The notes below the pieces were generated by a model. The model worked only from the letters and a program-made list of their open reading frames with translations, searched no databases and was not told where the DNA came from. Shown one piece after another: positions 1 through 7,305 of a DNA stretch of 33,003 nucleotides (position 1 is the first letter of the stretch; each line of letters begins with the position of its first letter). Position numbers and translations under genes: made by a program. Where the stretch lies: positions 1 to 33,003 of the forward strand of contig JASGFP010000032.1 of NCBI GenBank assembly GCA_047605445.1. Direction: 5' to 3'. The DNA is from JAJXWB01 sp047605445. GTDB lineage: Bacteria > Pseudomonadota > Alphaproteobacteria > Rhizobiales > Beijerinckiaceae.

Positions 1-1
1 G

Positions 2-2458
2 GCCGACCTCGGCTGGCCAGGCGCGCCCCCCGGCGCCAATGAGAACGCGGCCGCTCCGCCGCCCGCCGCGCCGCCTCGCAGCCTCGAGGAACGGCTCGGC
101 GCGCGCTGGACAGTCTGGGTCGGCGGCGTCGCTCTGGCGCTCGGCGGCCTGCTGCTCGTGCGCTATTCGATCGAGCAGGGCTATTTCGGCCCCGGCGCGC
201 GAACCCTTCTCGGCCTGGCTTTCGGCGCGGCGCTCGCCGTCGCCGGCGAGATCCTGCGCCGGCGCGAAAAGACGGGAACGCCGACGCAAATTCCCGCCGT
301 TCTCACCGCCGCCGGAACTGTCGCCGCCTTTGGCGCGATCTATGCCGCGCACGGCCTCTATGGATTCATCGGGCCGGCGCCGGCCTTCATCGCGCTCGGC
401 CTCGTCGCCATCGTCTCCATCTTCGCCGCTGCGCTGCATGGCCCGGCGCTCGCCGGCCTCGGCCTCGTCGGCGCCTTTGTCGCGCCGCTGCTCGTCTCGT
501 CAGCGCAGCCCAACCCATGGCCGGTCGTTCTCTATCTGGCGGCTGCGACCGGCGCCGCCTATGCGCTGGCGCGCATCCGCCGTTGGCTGTGGCTCGCGAC
601 AGCGGCCGCCGTCGGCGCCGGCCTGTGGGCGCTTGTCATGGGAATGGAAGGAACGGGCAATTTCTTCCATGCCGCGCTCGTGCAGACGCTCGTTTCCTCG
701 GCGCTCGCGGCGGTCTTCCTCGCCTTCCTGCCGCATTTGACGACGCCCGACGAAGAGGCCGCCCTCGATCCCGTCGCGTGCTCCGTCCTCGCCGGTTTCG
801 CCGCGATCGGCGCTCTGATCGCGCTCACCGGCTTCGCGCACGGCTATCTCGCGATTACGCCGGCGGTCCTGCTCGGGCTTCTCGTCGCGGGTCTGGCCGC
901 GATCGGCGCGATCACGCCGCCGGCCGCCGCCGTCGCGCCAGCCGCCGGCGCGCTCGCCGCCGCCGTTCTCTGGGTCTGGACAGGCGACGGCGCTAAGCCG
1001 ATCCAGCTCTCCACCGTCGCGACGCTGCACGAGCCGCTGCACAGCGGCCTGTTCGCAGTCTTTGCGGCGGTGTCGGCTGCGGCGGTCGCGGGATTCTCGG
1101 CGCGCAAGATTGCAACCGCGCCGCGCCTGCCGGCGCCGCTGGCGGGCTGCTACGCGGGCGCCGCCGCCGTAGCGCCGCTGGCGATCCTCGTCATCGTCTA
1201 CCTGCGGCTCGCCCGCAGCGAGGCGAGCCTGCCTTTCGCCCTGATAGCGGGCGTCGTCGCGGCCGCCTTCGTCGGCCTCGCCCATTATTTCCGCCGCGGC
1301 GATGGCCCGGACGCCGAACCGGCCGCCAGGATCGCTCTCGGCGCCTTTGCAACGGCCGCGCTCGCAGCGCTCGCGCTTGGCTTCGTCTTCATTTTCGACA
1401 AGGGCGTGCTGACAGTGACGCTGTCCGTCGCGGCGCTGGCGGCAGCCTACGTTTCCGCGCGGCTCGATCTTCCGGCGCTGCGCTATGCAGTCGCGGCCAT
1501 GGGTTTCGTCGTGCTCGCCCGCCTCGCCTGGGAGCCGCGCATCGTCGGCGAAGCGCTGGGAACGACGCCGGTCCTCAACTGGCTGCTGTTCGGTTATGGC
1601 CTTCCCGCGCTCGCCTTCGGTCTCGCTGCGCGGCGCATGCGGCTTTCGGGCGGCGAGGATCTGCCTGTGCGCGTGGCGCAATCCCTGACGATCCTGTTTT
1701 CCGGCCTGCTCGTCTTTTTCGAGACGCGCCACGCGCTCAACGGCGGCGACGCCTATGCGCAAAGGTCTTCGCTGATCGAGCAAGGGCTGTTCGTCGCCTC
1801 TGCGCTGCTCTTCGCCATCGCGCTGACGCGGCTCGATCTGCGCCGCGCGAGCCCGATCTTCAACATCGCCTCCATGGCCTTCGGGGCGCTGTCGGTCGCG
1901 ATCGCGGCCTTCGGCCTCGCCTTCGCGGAAAATCCGTTCGTCGAATGCAGCGCCATCGAAGGCGGAACATTCTTCAACGCGCTTCTCATCGCCTATCTGC
2001 TGCCGGCCGTGCTTGCGGCGGTCCTGATGCGGATGTCGCACGACGCCCGTCCGCAATGGTATGTGAGCGGCGCCGGCGTGCTCTCGCTCGCGCTGCTCTT
2101 CCTCTACGCCTGCTTGCAGACGCGCCGCTTCTTCCACGGCGAAATCATCTGCGAGGCGCAAGGCGCCGGCGACGTCGAGGTGTGGGCCTATTCGGCCGTG
2201 TGGCTGGCCATGGGCGCGGCATTGCTGCTGTATGGCGTCTGGCGCCGAAATCAGGGCGCGCGCGTCGCCTCGGGCCTGTTCGTGCTGGCGGCCACGCTCA
2301 AGATATTCCTTTACGACATGGCGGGATTGGAGGGCCTGATGCGGGCGCTCTCCTTCATCGGTCTCGGACTGGTGCTGATCGGCATCGGGCTGCTCTATCA
2401 GAAGCTCGTCTTCGCCCGCCGGCCGCCGGCGGGCGCAGACGCGCCGGACGTGGTATAG
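2..2458 (+). CDS. DUF2339 domain multi-pass membrane protein (5' end outside window)
   Basis: The frame is open from base 2, so the N-terminus lies outside the window; 818 residues are visible. An Ala/Pro-rich linker is followed by a motif reading LEERLGARWTVWVGG and then an almost continuous run of hydrophobic helices, probably more than 20 membrane segments, to the stop at 2456-2458. The LEE-x2-GxRW-x3-VGG entry into the first helix and the all-helix architecture are typical of DUF2339 proteins, which are large inner-membrane proteins of unknown function. The in-frame ATG at 158 falls inside the first helix and is not the real start. xseB follows 27 bases downstream. The family call is fairly sure; the function is unknown. 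Confidence 0.85.
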   Translation, partial: ADLGWPGAPPGANENAAAPPPAAPPRSLEERLGARWTVWVGGVALALGGLLLVRYSIEQGYFGPGARTLLGLAFGAALAVAGEILRRREKTGTPTQIPAVLTAAGTVAAFGAIYAAHGLYGFIGPAPAFIALGLVAIVSIFAAALHGPALAGLGLVGAFVAPLLVSSAQPNPWPVVLYLAAATGAAYALARIRRWLWLATAAAVGAGLWALVMGMEGTGNFFHAALVQTLVSSALAAVFLAFLPHLTTPDEEAALDPVACSVLAGFAAIGALIALTGFAHGYLAITPAVLLGLLVAGLAAIGAITPPAAAVAPAAGALAAAVLWVWTGDGAKPIQLSTVATLHEPLHSGLFAVFAAVSAAAVAGFSARKIATAPRLPAPLAGCYAGAAAVAPLAILVIVYLRLARSEASLPFALIAGVVAAAFVGLAHYFRRGDGPDAEPAARIALGAFATAALAALALGFVFIFDKGVLTVTLSVAALAAAYVSARLDLPALRYAVAAMGFVVLARLAWEPRIVGEALGTTPVLNWLLFGYGLPALAFGLAARRMRLSGGEDLPVRVAQSLTILFSGLLVFFETRHALNGGDAYAQRSSLIEQGLFVASALLFAIALTRLDLRRASPIFNIASMAFGALSVAIAAFGLAFAENPFVECSAIEGGTFFNALLIAYLLPAVLAAVLMRMSHDARPQWYVSGAGVLSLALLFLYACLQTRRFFHGEIICEAQGAGDVEVWAYSAVWLAMGAALLLYGVWRRNQGARVASGLFVLAATLKIFLYDMAGLEGLMRALSFIGLGLVLIGIGLLYQKLVFARRPPAGADAPDVV

Positions 2459-2485
2459 AATCGCGGCAAGGAACGAGAGACCGAC

Positions 2486-2731
2486 GTGAGCGAAGCCAAA
2501 GACATTGCCGCCATGCCTTTCGAACAGGCGATGAAGGCGCTCGAGGAAATCGTCGCCCGGCTGGAAAAGGGCGACATCGGGCTGGAAGATTCCATCGCCG
2601 CCTACGAGCGCGGGGAGGCGCTGAAGAAGCGTTGCGAGGAATTGCTGAAGCAGGCCGAGACGCGGATCGAGAAGATCAGGCTCGGCGCTGACGGCAAGCC
2701 GTCGGGAACGACGCCGCTCGACGTGGATTAG
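2486..2731 (+). CDS. xseB: Exodeoxyribonuclease VII small subunit
   Basis: An 81-residue protein of normal XseB length. It has the family core with MPFEQAMKALEEIVARLEKG (about residues 10-29), then LEDSIAAYERGEALKKRCEE and LKQAETRIEKI, two helices that form a helical hairpin. XseB binds XseA, and the complex degrades single-stranded DNA in both directions in the cytoplasm. XseA is not in this window. Translation appears to start at GTG 2486, with the purine-rich AAGGAACGAGAG upstream. The ATG at 2515 would cut into the conserved core. The gene lies between DUF2339 and a DnaJ protein on the same strand. Confidence 0.93.
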   Translation: MSEAKDIAAMPFEQAMKALEEIVARLEKGDIGLEDSIAAYERGEALKKRCEELLKQAETRIEKIRLGADGKPSGTTPLDVD

Positions 2732-2852
2732 GGCGCGCCTGCCGCTGCGTCACAGCTTGCGGACGCTTGCGTCGGGCGGCTTCACTCCCCAGATTAGCCC
2801 GAAGACATAGGCGCGGCGCCGTCAGGGCTGCGCCGGAATGGGCTTGGAAAAT

Positions 2853-3809
2853 ATGCGAAATCCTTACGACGTATTGGGCGTGGCCAAGACGGCGAGCGCG
2901 GACGAGGTCAAAAAGGCCTACCGCAAGCTCGCCAAGAAGCACCATCCCGACCAGAACAAGAACGATCCCAAAGCGCAGGACAAGTTCGCTGAAATCAATT
3001 CGGCCTACGAAATTCTCGGCGAGGCGGACAAGCGCGGCCAATTCGACCGCGGCGAGATCGGCGCCGACGGCAAGCCGCGCGGCTTCGAAGGGTTCGGCGC
3101 GGGCGGCCCGGGCGGTTTCCGCCAGCAGGGCCCCGGCGGCGAGGCCTACGAATTTCACTTCGGCGGCGGCGCCAATCCATTCGGCGGCGGCGCCGGCGGC
3201 TTCGATCCCAGCGACCTGTTCTCGGGCCTGTTCGGCGGTGGGCGCGGACGTGGCGGCGGCCGGGCGGGGCCCGCGCCGAAGGGCGAGGATTTTGTCGCCA
3301 GCGCGCTCGTGCCGCTCGGCGAGATCGCCCGGTCCGGCAAGGTCAACGTCGTCATGCCGAACGGCCGCACGCTGGAAGTGAAGATTCCGAAAGGCGTCGA
3401 GGATGGCCAGCAGGTTCGCCTGCGCGGGCAGGGGCAGCCGAGCCCCTATGGCGGCGAGCCCGGCGACGCCATCGTCACCCTGCGCTTCGCGCCGCATCCG
3501 CTGTTCAAGGTCGAGGGCCGCGATCTGAGGCTCAACCTGCCGATCACGCTTTACGAGGCGGCGCTCGGCGGCAAGGTCGATGCGCCGACGCTCGAAGGGA
3601 AAGTCGAACTGACCATTCCCGCGGGTTCCTCGTCCGGGCGGCGTTTGCGGCTGCGCGGCAAGGGGCTCGAATCTGCGACCGGGACGCGTGGCGATCTCTA
3701 TGTGACCTTGCAGATCGCGCTGCCGGAGAAGAACGACCCCGATCTCGATGCGCTCATGCGCCGCTGGCGTGACGAGCAGCCCTACGATCCGCGCAAGAAT
3801 TCCGGCTGA
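2853..3809 (+). CDS. DnaJ C-terminal domain co-chaperone, CbpA-like
   Basis: This is a 318-residue J-domain protein. The J domain occupies residues 1-66, with the HPD motif in KKHHPDQNKN, which stimulates Hsp70 (DnaK) ATPase. A Gly/Phe-rich linker (FGGGANPFGGGAGGF) follows, then the two beta domains of the DnaJ C-terminal substrate-binding region (about residues 145-300). No CxxCxGxG zinc-finger repeats are present, so it is a class II/CbpA-type protein and not canonical DnaJ. I chose ATG 2853 because family members start with M-R-x-P-Y-D-V-L-G. The in-frame ATG at 2838 would add five residues and cannot be excluded, since neither start has a strong ribosome binding site. The gene ends 6 bases from the convergent anti-sigma gene. 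Confidence 0.88.
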   Translation: MRNPYDVLGVAKTASADEVKKAYRKLAKKHHPDQNKNDPKAQDKFAEINSAYEILGEADKRGQFDRGEIGADGKPRGFEGFGAGGPGGFRQQGPGGEAYEFHFGGGANPFGGGAGGFDPSDLFSGLFGGGRGRGGGRAGPAPKGEDFVASALVPLGEIARSGKVNVVMPNGRTLEVKIPKGVEDGQQVRLRGQGQPSPYGGEPGDAIVTLRFAPHPLFKVEGRDLRLNLPITLYEAALGGKVDAPTLEGKVELTIPAGSSSGRRLRLRGKGLESATGTRGDLYVTLQIALPEKNDPDLDALMRRWRDEQPYDPRKNSG

Positions 3810-3815
3810 GGCGCT

Positions 3816-4631
3816 TCAGCGCGCCCGATCGAAACTCCAGACCAGCGCATCGAGGTCGCGGCCCGGGATCGGGCCGGCCAGAGCATAGTCGAAGCCGCCG
3901 CGGCTCCACGCCTGGGCCGAGAGGCCGGCGGCCGCGTAGGCGCCCGGCGCGCGCGAACCGGGCTCGGCCAGCAGGCCGACCAGTTCGCCCGATTTGAGCC
4001 GGTAGAGCAGGAACGCCGCATTGGCGCCATGGCCGGGAAGAACGCGACCCCCGAGCAGCCGGGCGTCAGTGAGCGTGGGCGGACGCTCGAGCCCGGTGCG
4101 CTCCTTCAGCCATTTGGTCAGCGCGGCCATGTCGCTGGCCGGGGCCTCGACCGGATGGACGGGGTCGCGCGCATAAGTGCGCCAGGCGTCCATCGCGCGC
4201 CGGGCGAATTCGTCCGAAGGCGCGGCGAGATCGGCGAAAATCGGCTCATGGTGGGTCGAAGGCGCCGCCATCCGGCGCAGGCCCAGCGCCATGCCGCCGG
4301 CAAGAAGCGCGCCTGCCGTGAAAGCCAGCGTCAACGACAACGTATGCCTGCGCCGCTGCCGTGCACGATAGACGTCGATGCCGGGTGTGGCCGGCATGGT
4401 CAGCGGCCCGTCGCCATCCGGCGCACGGAAGGCCAGCGTCACCCGCTCGCGCGCGGGTGCGGGAAAGGCGCGCTGGATCGCCTCGGTCTGCCCCCGCCAG
4501 CCGTCGACCCTCAGGCCGTCGCGCGGGTTCTCGGCCAGCCAGACGGCGACGGCGAGCGCGCGCTCGTCGCTCAGCTGACCGTCGACGAAGGCATGAAGTT
4601 CGGCTTCGCTGACCCGGCTCGCGCCGGTCAT
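3816..4631 (-). CDS. Membrane anti-sigma factor
   Basis: This 271-residue protein probably holds the adjacent sigma factor inactive at the inner membrane. The N-terminal part (about residues 8-55, VSEAELHAFVDGQLSDERA then WLAENPRDGLRVDGWRGQ) matches the short helical anti-sigma domain common in Proteobacteria. It lacks the HxxxCxxC zinc motif of ZAS proteins. A single membrane helix spans about residues 97-118, and the C-terminal half, likely periplasmic, has a WLKERTGLERPPTL-type element seen in this family. The ATG overlaps the stop of the upstream sigma gene (ATGA, 4628-4631), a sign of coupled translation. The signal sensed is unknown. Confidence 0.8.
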   Translation of the reverse strand: MTGASRVSEAELHAFVDGQLSDERALAVAVWLAENPRDGLRVDGWRGQTEAIQRAFPAPARERVTLAFRAPDGDGPLTMPATPGIDVYRARQRRRHTLSLTLAFTAGALLAGGMALGLRRMAAPSTHHEPIFADLAAPSDEFARRAMDAWRTYARDPVHPVEAPASDMAALTKWLKERTGLERPPTLTDARLLGGRVLPGHGANAAFLLYRLKSGELVGLLAEPGSRAPGAYAAAGLSAQAWSRGGFDYALAGPIPGRDLDALVWSFDRAR

Positions 4632-5125
4632 TTCACGACCCGGAGATGGCCGCTGCGCGGCGCGACGCCGGGCCTCGCGCCATCGAGCCGGGCTCGGGCG
4701 CGCATCAGCCGCGAGATCACGCTCGAAATGGGCAGGTCGAGGATGCGCCCCGCCGCTTCGTAGCCATAGCCGGCCAGCGTAACGATCAGCAGCGCCTCCC
4801 GCTCGTCGAGCGGCATCGCCGAGACCTGCGCCGCAATCGAGGCGTCACGGCGCTCGGCCTCCGCGCCGGGGGTTTCAGTCTCGGCCGCCCGGCCGCGCTC
4901 GCGCACGCGGCGACGGTTGAGGCGCACGACTTCGGCGAAGGCCCGTTCCAGGGGATCGCCGCTCAGCCGCTCGGGCGAGCCGATTCGGACGGCGGCGGTC
5001 TGGACGAGGGCGTCGGCCGTGCGGGTGGCGACGGGGCCGACAAGCGCGCGCGCAAAACGGCGGAGTTCCGGAGCGCCTTCATGCGGCGCTTCGCTTTGCG
5101 GCGATGATTTGAGTTCTTCGGACAT
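4628..5125 (-). CDS. ECF-like RNA polymerase sigma factor
   Basis: A 165-residue protein. Residues about 19-75 (ELRRFARALVG, then ADALVQTAAVRI) resemble region 2 of alphaproteobacterial ECF sigma factors, although the usual acidic DDLVQD motif is weakened. Residues 100-148 (MPLDEREALLIVTLAGYGYE, then ILDLPISSVISRLMRARARL) form a clear region 4 helix-turn-helix that would bind the -35 element. The frame is open upstream to 5218, but the conserved part begins after the ATG at 5125, which I take as the start; no good Shine-Dalgarno is visible. The pairing with a transmembrane anti-sigma rules out canonical EcfG, which pairs with soluble NepR. The sensed signal and target promoters are unknown. 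Confidence 0.78.
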   Translation of the reverse strand: MSEELKSSPQSEAPHEGAPELRRFARALVGPVATRTADALVQTAAVRIGSPERLSGDPLERAFAEVVRLNRRRVRERGRAAETETPGAEAERRDASIAAQVSAMPLDEREALLIVTLAGYGYEAAGRILDLPISSVISRLMRARARLDGARPGVAPRSGHLRVVK

Positions 5126-5295
5126 AGGGGACGCCAGACGCCACGCGGGGCAACGACTTGTTAAGGATAGGACGCCCGGCGCCCCCGCGCCAGTGGATTC
5201 GTGCGCTTGTGGACACACTTGCGCTTGCCGACGGCGCCCATTAAACCGCCGCCATGATGGGCTTTCTCGCCCGAAGCAATTCCGGTCAGGACAGT

Positions 5296-6132
5296 ATGGC
5301 CTCGCAAACTCAACCCCAGGTTCCCACGATCGCGGGCGTCCTTGCCGGCAAGCGCGGCCTCGTCATGGGTCTGGCCAACCAGCGCTCGATCGCCTGGGGC
5401 ATCGCCAAGGCCGCCCGCGACGCAGGCGCCGAGCTCGCCTTCACCTATCAGGGCGAGGCGCTGGAGAAGCGCGTGCGCCCGCTGGCGCAGGAACTCGGCG
5501 GCCATGTCGTCGGCCAGTGCGACGTCACCGACGAGGCGAGCCTCGACGCTGTCTTCGCGGAAGTCGAAAAACTCTGGGGCAAGCTCGATTTCGTCGTCCA
5601 TTGCATCGCCTTTTCCGACAAGGACGAACTGACCGGCCGCTATCTCGAAACGACAGCCAAGAACTTCAACACTTCGCTGTTCATCTCCTGCTACTCGTTC
5701 ACGGCCGTGGCGCAACGCGCCGAGAAGCTGATGCGCGAGGGCGGCTCGATGCTGACGCTGACCTATTACGGCGCGGAAAAGTGGATGCCGCACTACAACG
5801 TGATGGGCGTCGCGAAGGCCGCGCTGGAAGCAAGCGTGCGCTATCTGGCCGCCGACCTCGGCGAGCAGAATATCCGCGTCAACGCGATTTCCGCCGGCCC
5901 GATCAAGACGCTCGCCGCCTCGGGAATCGGCGATTTCCGCTATATCCTCAAGTGGAACGAGTACAACGCCCCGATGCGCCGGACGGTGACGATCGAGGAA
6001 GTCGGCGAGAGCGCCGTCTATCTGCTGTCGCCGATGTCGCGCGGCGTCACCGGCGAAATTCTGCACGTCGACGCCGGGTATCACGTGGTCGGCATGAAGA
6101 ACCCGACCGCGCCCGATATCACCAAGGAATAG
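5296..6132 (+). CDS. fabI: Enoyl-[acyl-carrier-protein] reductase (NADH), FabI type
   Basis: A 278-residue short-chain dehydrogenase-type enzyme that reduces trans-2-enoyl-ACP in the last step of each fatty-acid elongation cycle. The FabI-type cofactor motif GLANQRSIAWGIA is at residues 25-37. The active site is in TYYGAEKWMPHYNVMGVAK, with Tyr157, Tyr167 and Lys174 in the FabI Y-x9-Y-x6-K spacing. I chose ATG 5296 because TCAGGA lies a few bases upstream and the family core begins soon after. An in-frame ATG at 5254 would add 14 residues. The sigma-factor gene is divergent and its start is about 170 bases away. The gene ends 6 bases from the convergent response regulator. Confidence 0.93.
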   Translation: MASQTQPQVPTIAGVLAGKRGLVMGLANQRSIAWGIAKAARDAGAELAFTYQGEALEKRVRPLAQELGGHVVGQCDVTDEASLDAVFAEVEKLWGKLDFVVHCIAFSDKDELTGRYLETTAKNFNTSLFISCYSFTAVAQRAEKLMREGGSMLTLTYYGAEKWMPHYNVMGVAKAALEASVRYLAADLGEQNIRVNAISAGPIKTLAASGIGDFRYILKWNEYNAPMRRTVTIEEVGESAVYLLSPMSRGVTGEILHVDAGYHVVGMKNPTAPDITKE

Positions 6133-6138
6133 GCGCGC

Positions 6139-6498
6139 TCAGGCTGCGATCGCCGAAAGCGCCTGCAATATGTCCTCGACCCTGTAGGGCTTGGACAGGA
6201 TCGGCGCGCTCGGCGCAAGCGGGTTGGCCGCCACCGCCTCGGCGCGTCCCGTCACGTAGATGAAGGGGATGTTGCGCTGGGCCAGGTCGATGGCGGTCGG
6301 CACGCTGGTTTCTTCGCCGAGATTGTAATCGAGCAGGGCGAAGTGAGGGCGCTGCCTTTCGATGGCGCGCCGCGCGGTTTCGTTGCTTCCCGCAGGGTCG
6401 ATCACGTCATATCCGGCGTCTGCGAGAAGGTCCGCGAGATCGAGAGCCAGAAGCGCGTCGTCCTCCACGACCAGAATGGTTGTGCGGCGTTCGTTCAT
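6139..6498 (-). CDS. Single-domain response regulator (receiver only)
   Basis: This 119-residue protein is one receiver domain with no output domain. Key residues are visible: acidic pair Asp13/Asp14, phospho-acceptor Asp57 (FALLDYNLG), switch Thr83 (IYVTGRAEA) and Lys103 (LSKPYR). The start ATG at 6498 has a strong AGGAG eight bases upstream, although the frame continues to 6777. It lies back to back with bphO-bphP, and an EcfG-type promoter (6526-6551) reads directly into it. By analogy with LovR, SdrG and MrrA it may accept or drain phosphate in a stress phosphorelay. That partner assignment is inference from position and promoter, not from sequence alone. Confidence 0.9.
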   Translation of the reverse strand: MNERRTTILVVEDDALLALDLADLLADAGYDVIDPAGSNETARRAIERQRPHFALLDYNLGEETSVPTAIDLAQRNIPFIYVTGRAEAVAANPLAPSAPILSKPYRVEDILQALSAIAA

Positions 6499-6525
6499 GT
6501 GTTGAGGCTCCTGCATGTTGCGTGA

Positions 6526-6551
6526 AACGGCGGATCGCCCCGACAGGTTCC
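6526..6551 (-). promoter_or_regulatory. Putative sigma-EcfG (general stress) promoter of the response regulator
   Basis: On the minus strand GGAAC (6551-6547) is followed after exactly 17 bases by CGTT (6529-6526). This is a full match to the alphaproteobacterial EcfG consensus GGAAC-N16/17-CGTT. CGTT lies 27 bases before the response-regulator ATG, leaving room for a short leader containing the AGGAG site. Confidence 0.75.
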
Positions 6552-6732
6552 CGGATCGGCAAATTTCGCGGCAATAGGATGAAGATTTCTTTACCTTGCC
6601 ATACGCCGGCTTATGCGCAGCGGTCGCGGACGTCCGACTATGGCGTGCGCTCCAGCCGCTCAAAATGAACCTAAAGCGCCAACGGACGTTTCTGACTTGG
6701 ACTTGGGTTTGGACAGGGCGCGGAGAATGCGC

Positions 6733-7305
6733 ATGGGACTTCGCAGTCGGTTGAAGGAAGAAACACGCGCTGCGCATCTGGCCGTCGAAGCGTTGGTCGA
6801 CGCACCACGCAGCTTTGCGTCGGTGGCGGACTACGCCAGCTATGTTCGCAGATCATTCGGCGCGCGCGCGGGCATGGAGCGGGCATGCAGGTTGGCGCTT
6901 CCTGCGGCGTCAGAGCGCTGGGATGCGTTTTTCATCGAGCCCGCCATGTCGCGCGATCTCGACGATCTGGGGATCGAACGCCCTGACGTCCGCGGCGCGC
7001 CGCCCGTGCTGTTGGATCCTGCGGCTGCGACAGGCGCGCTTTACGTTCTGGCGGGATCTGCGCTTGGCGCGACAACGCTCGTTCCCGGCGCGCAAGCGCT
7101 CGGGTTGACGGCCAGCGTCGCAGCCAGACACCTGTTCGCGCAGCGCGCGGCCGCGCGCGGCTTCGCTGCTTTTGTCGCGTGGCTGGACGGCCTGGATTTC
7201 GACTCGGCGCAATCCGGACGATGCGTTCAAGGCGCGATAGCGGCGTTTGAGGCGATGGGCGCGCCATTTGCCAAGCGGGCCGAGACGTTGGCGTCTGATG
7301 TCTGA
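6733..7305 (+). CDS. bphO: Biliverdin-producing heme oxygenase
   Basis: A 190-residue protein of the short bacterial heme oxygenase family. The opening MGLRSRLKEETRAAHLAVEA carries the proximal heme ligand candidate His15. The distal-helix region reads GALYVLAGSALGATTL, the family's glycine-rich helix. The enzyme opens heme to biliverdin IXa, CO and iron. The next gene is a bacteriophytochrome, which needs biliverdin as chromophore, and overlaps this gene by 8 bases, so chromophore and apoprotein are made from one message. I chose ATG 6733 because CGGAG lies at a proper distance. ATG 6727 is too close to that site and the longer frame from 6613 has no support. Confidence 0.9.
   Translation: MGLRSRLKEETRAAHLAVEALVDAPRSFASVADYASYVRRSFGARAGMERACRLALPAASERWDAFFIEPAMSRDLDDLGIERPDVRGAPPVLLDPAAATGALYVLAGSALGATTLVPGAQALGLTASVAARHLFAQRAAARGFAAFVAWLDGLDFDSAQSGRCVQGAIAAFEAMGAPFAKRAETLASDV

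Noticed and set aside
500..2161. 553-residue minus-strand open frame opposite DUF2339
   Set aside because: It is Arg/Asp/Glu-rich low-complexity sequence with no family pattern, antisense to a clear membrane protein.
2469..2495. GGAAC before xseB as a fourth EcfG promoter
   Set aside because: No CGTT lies 16 or 17 bases downstream, and the site overlaps the ribosome-binding region.
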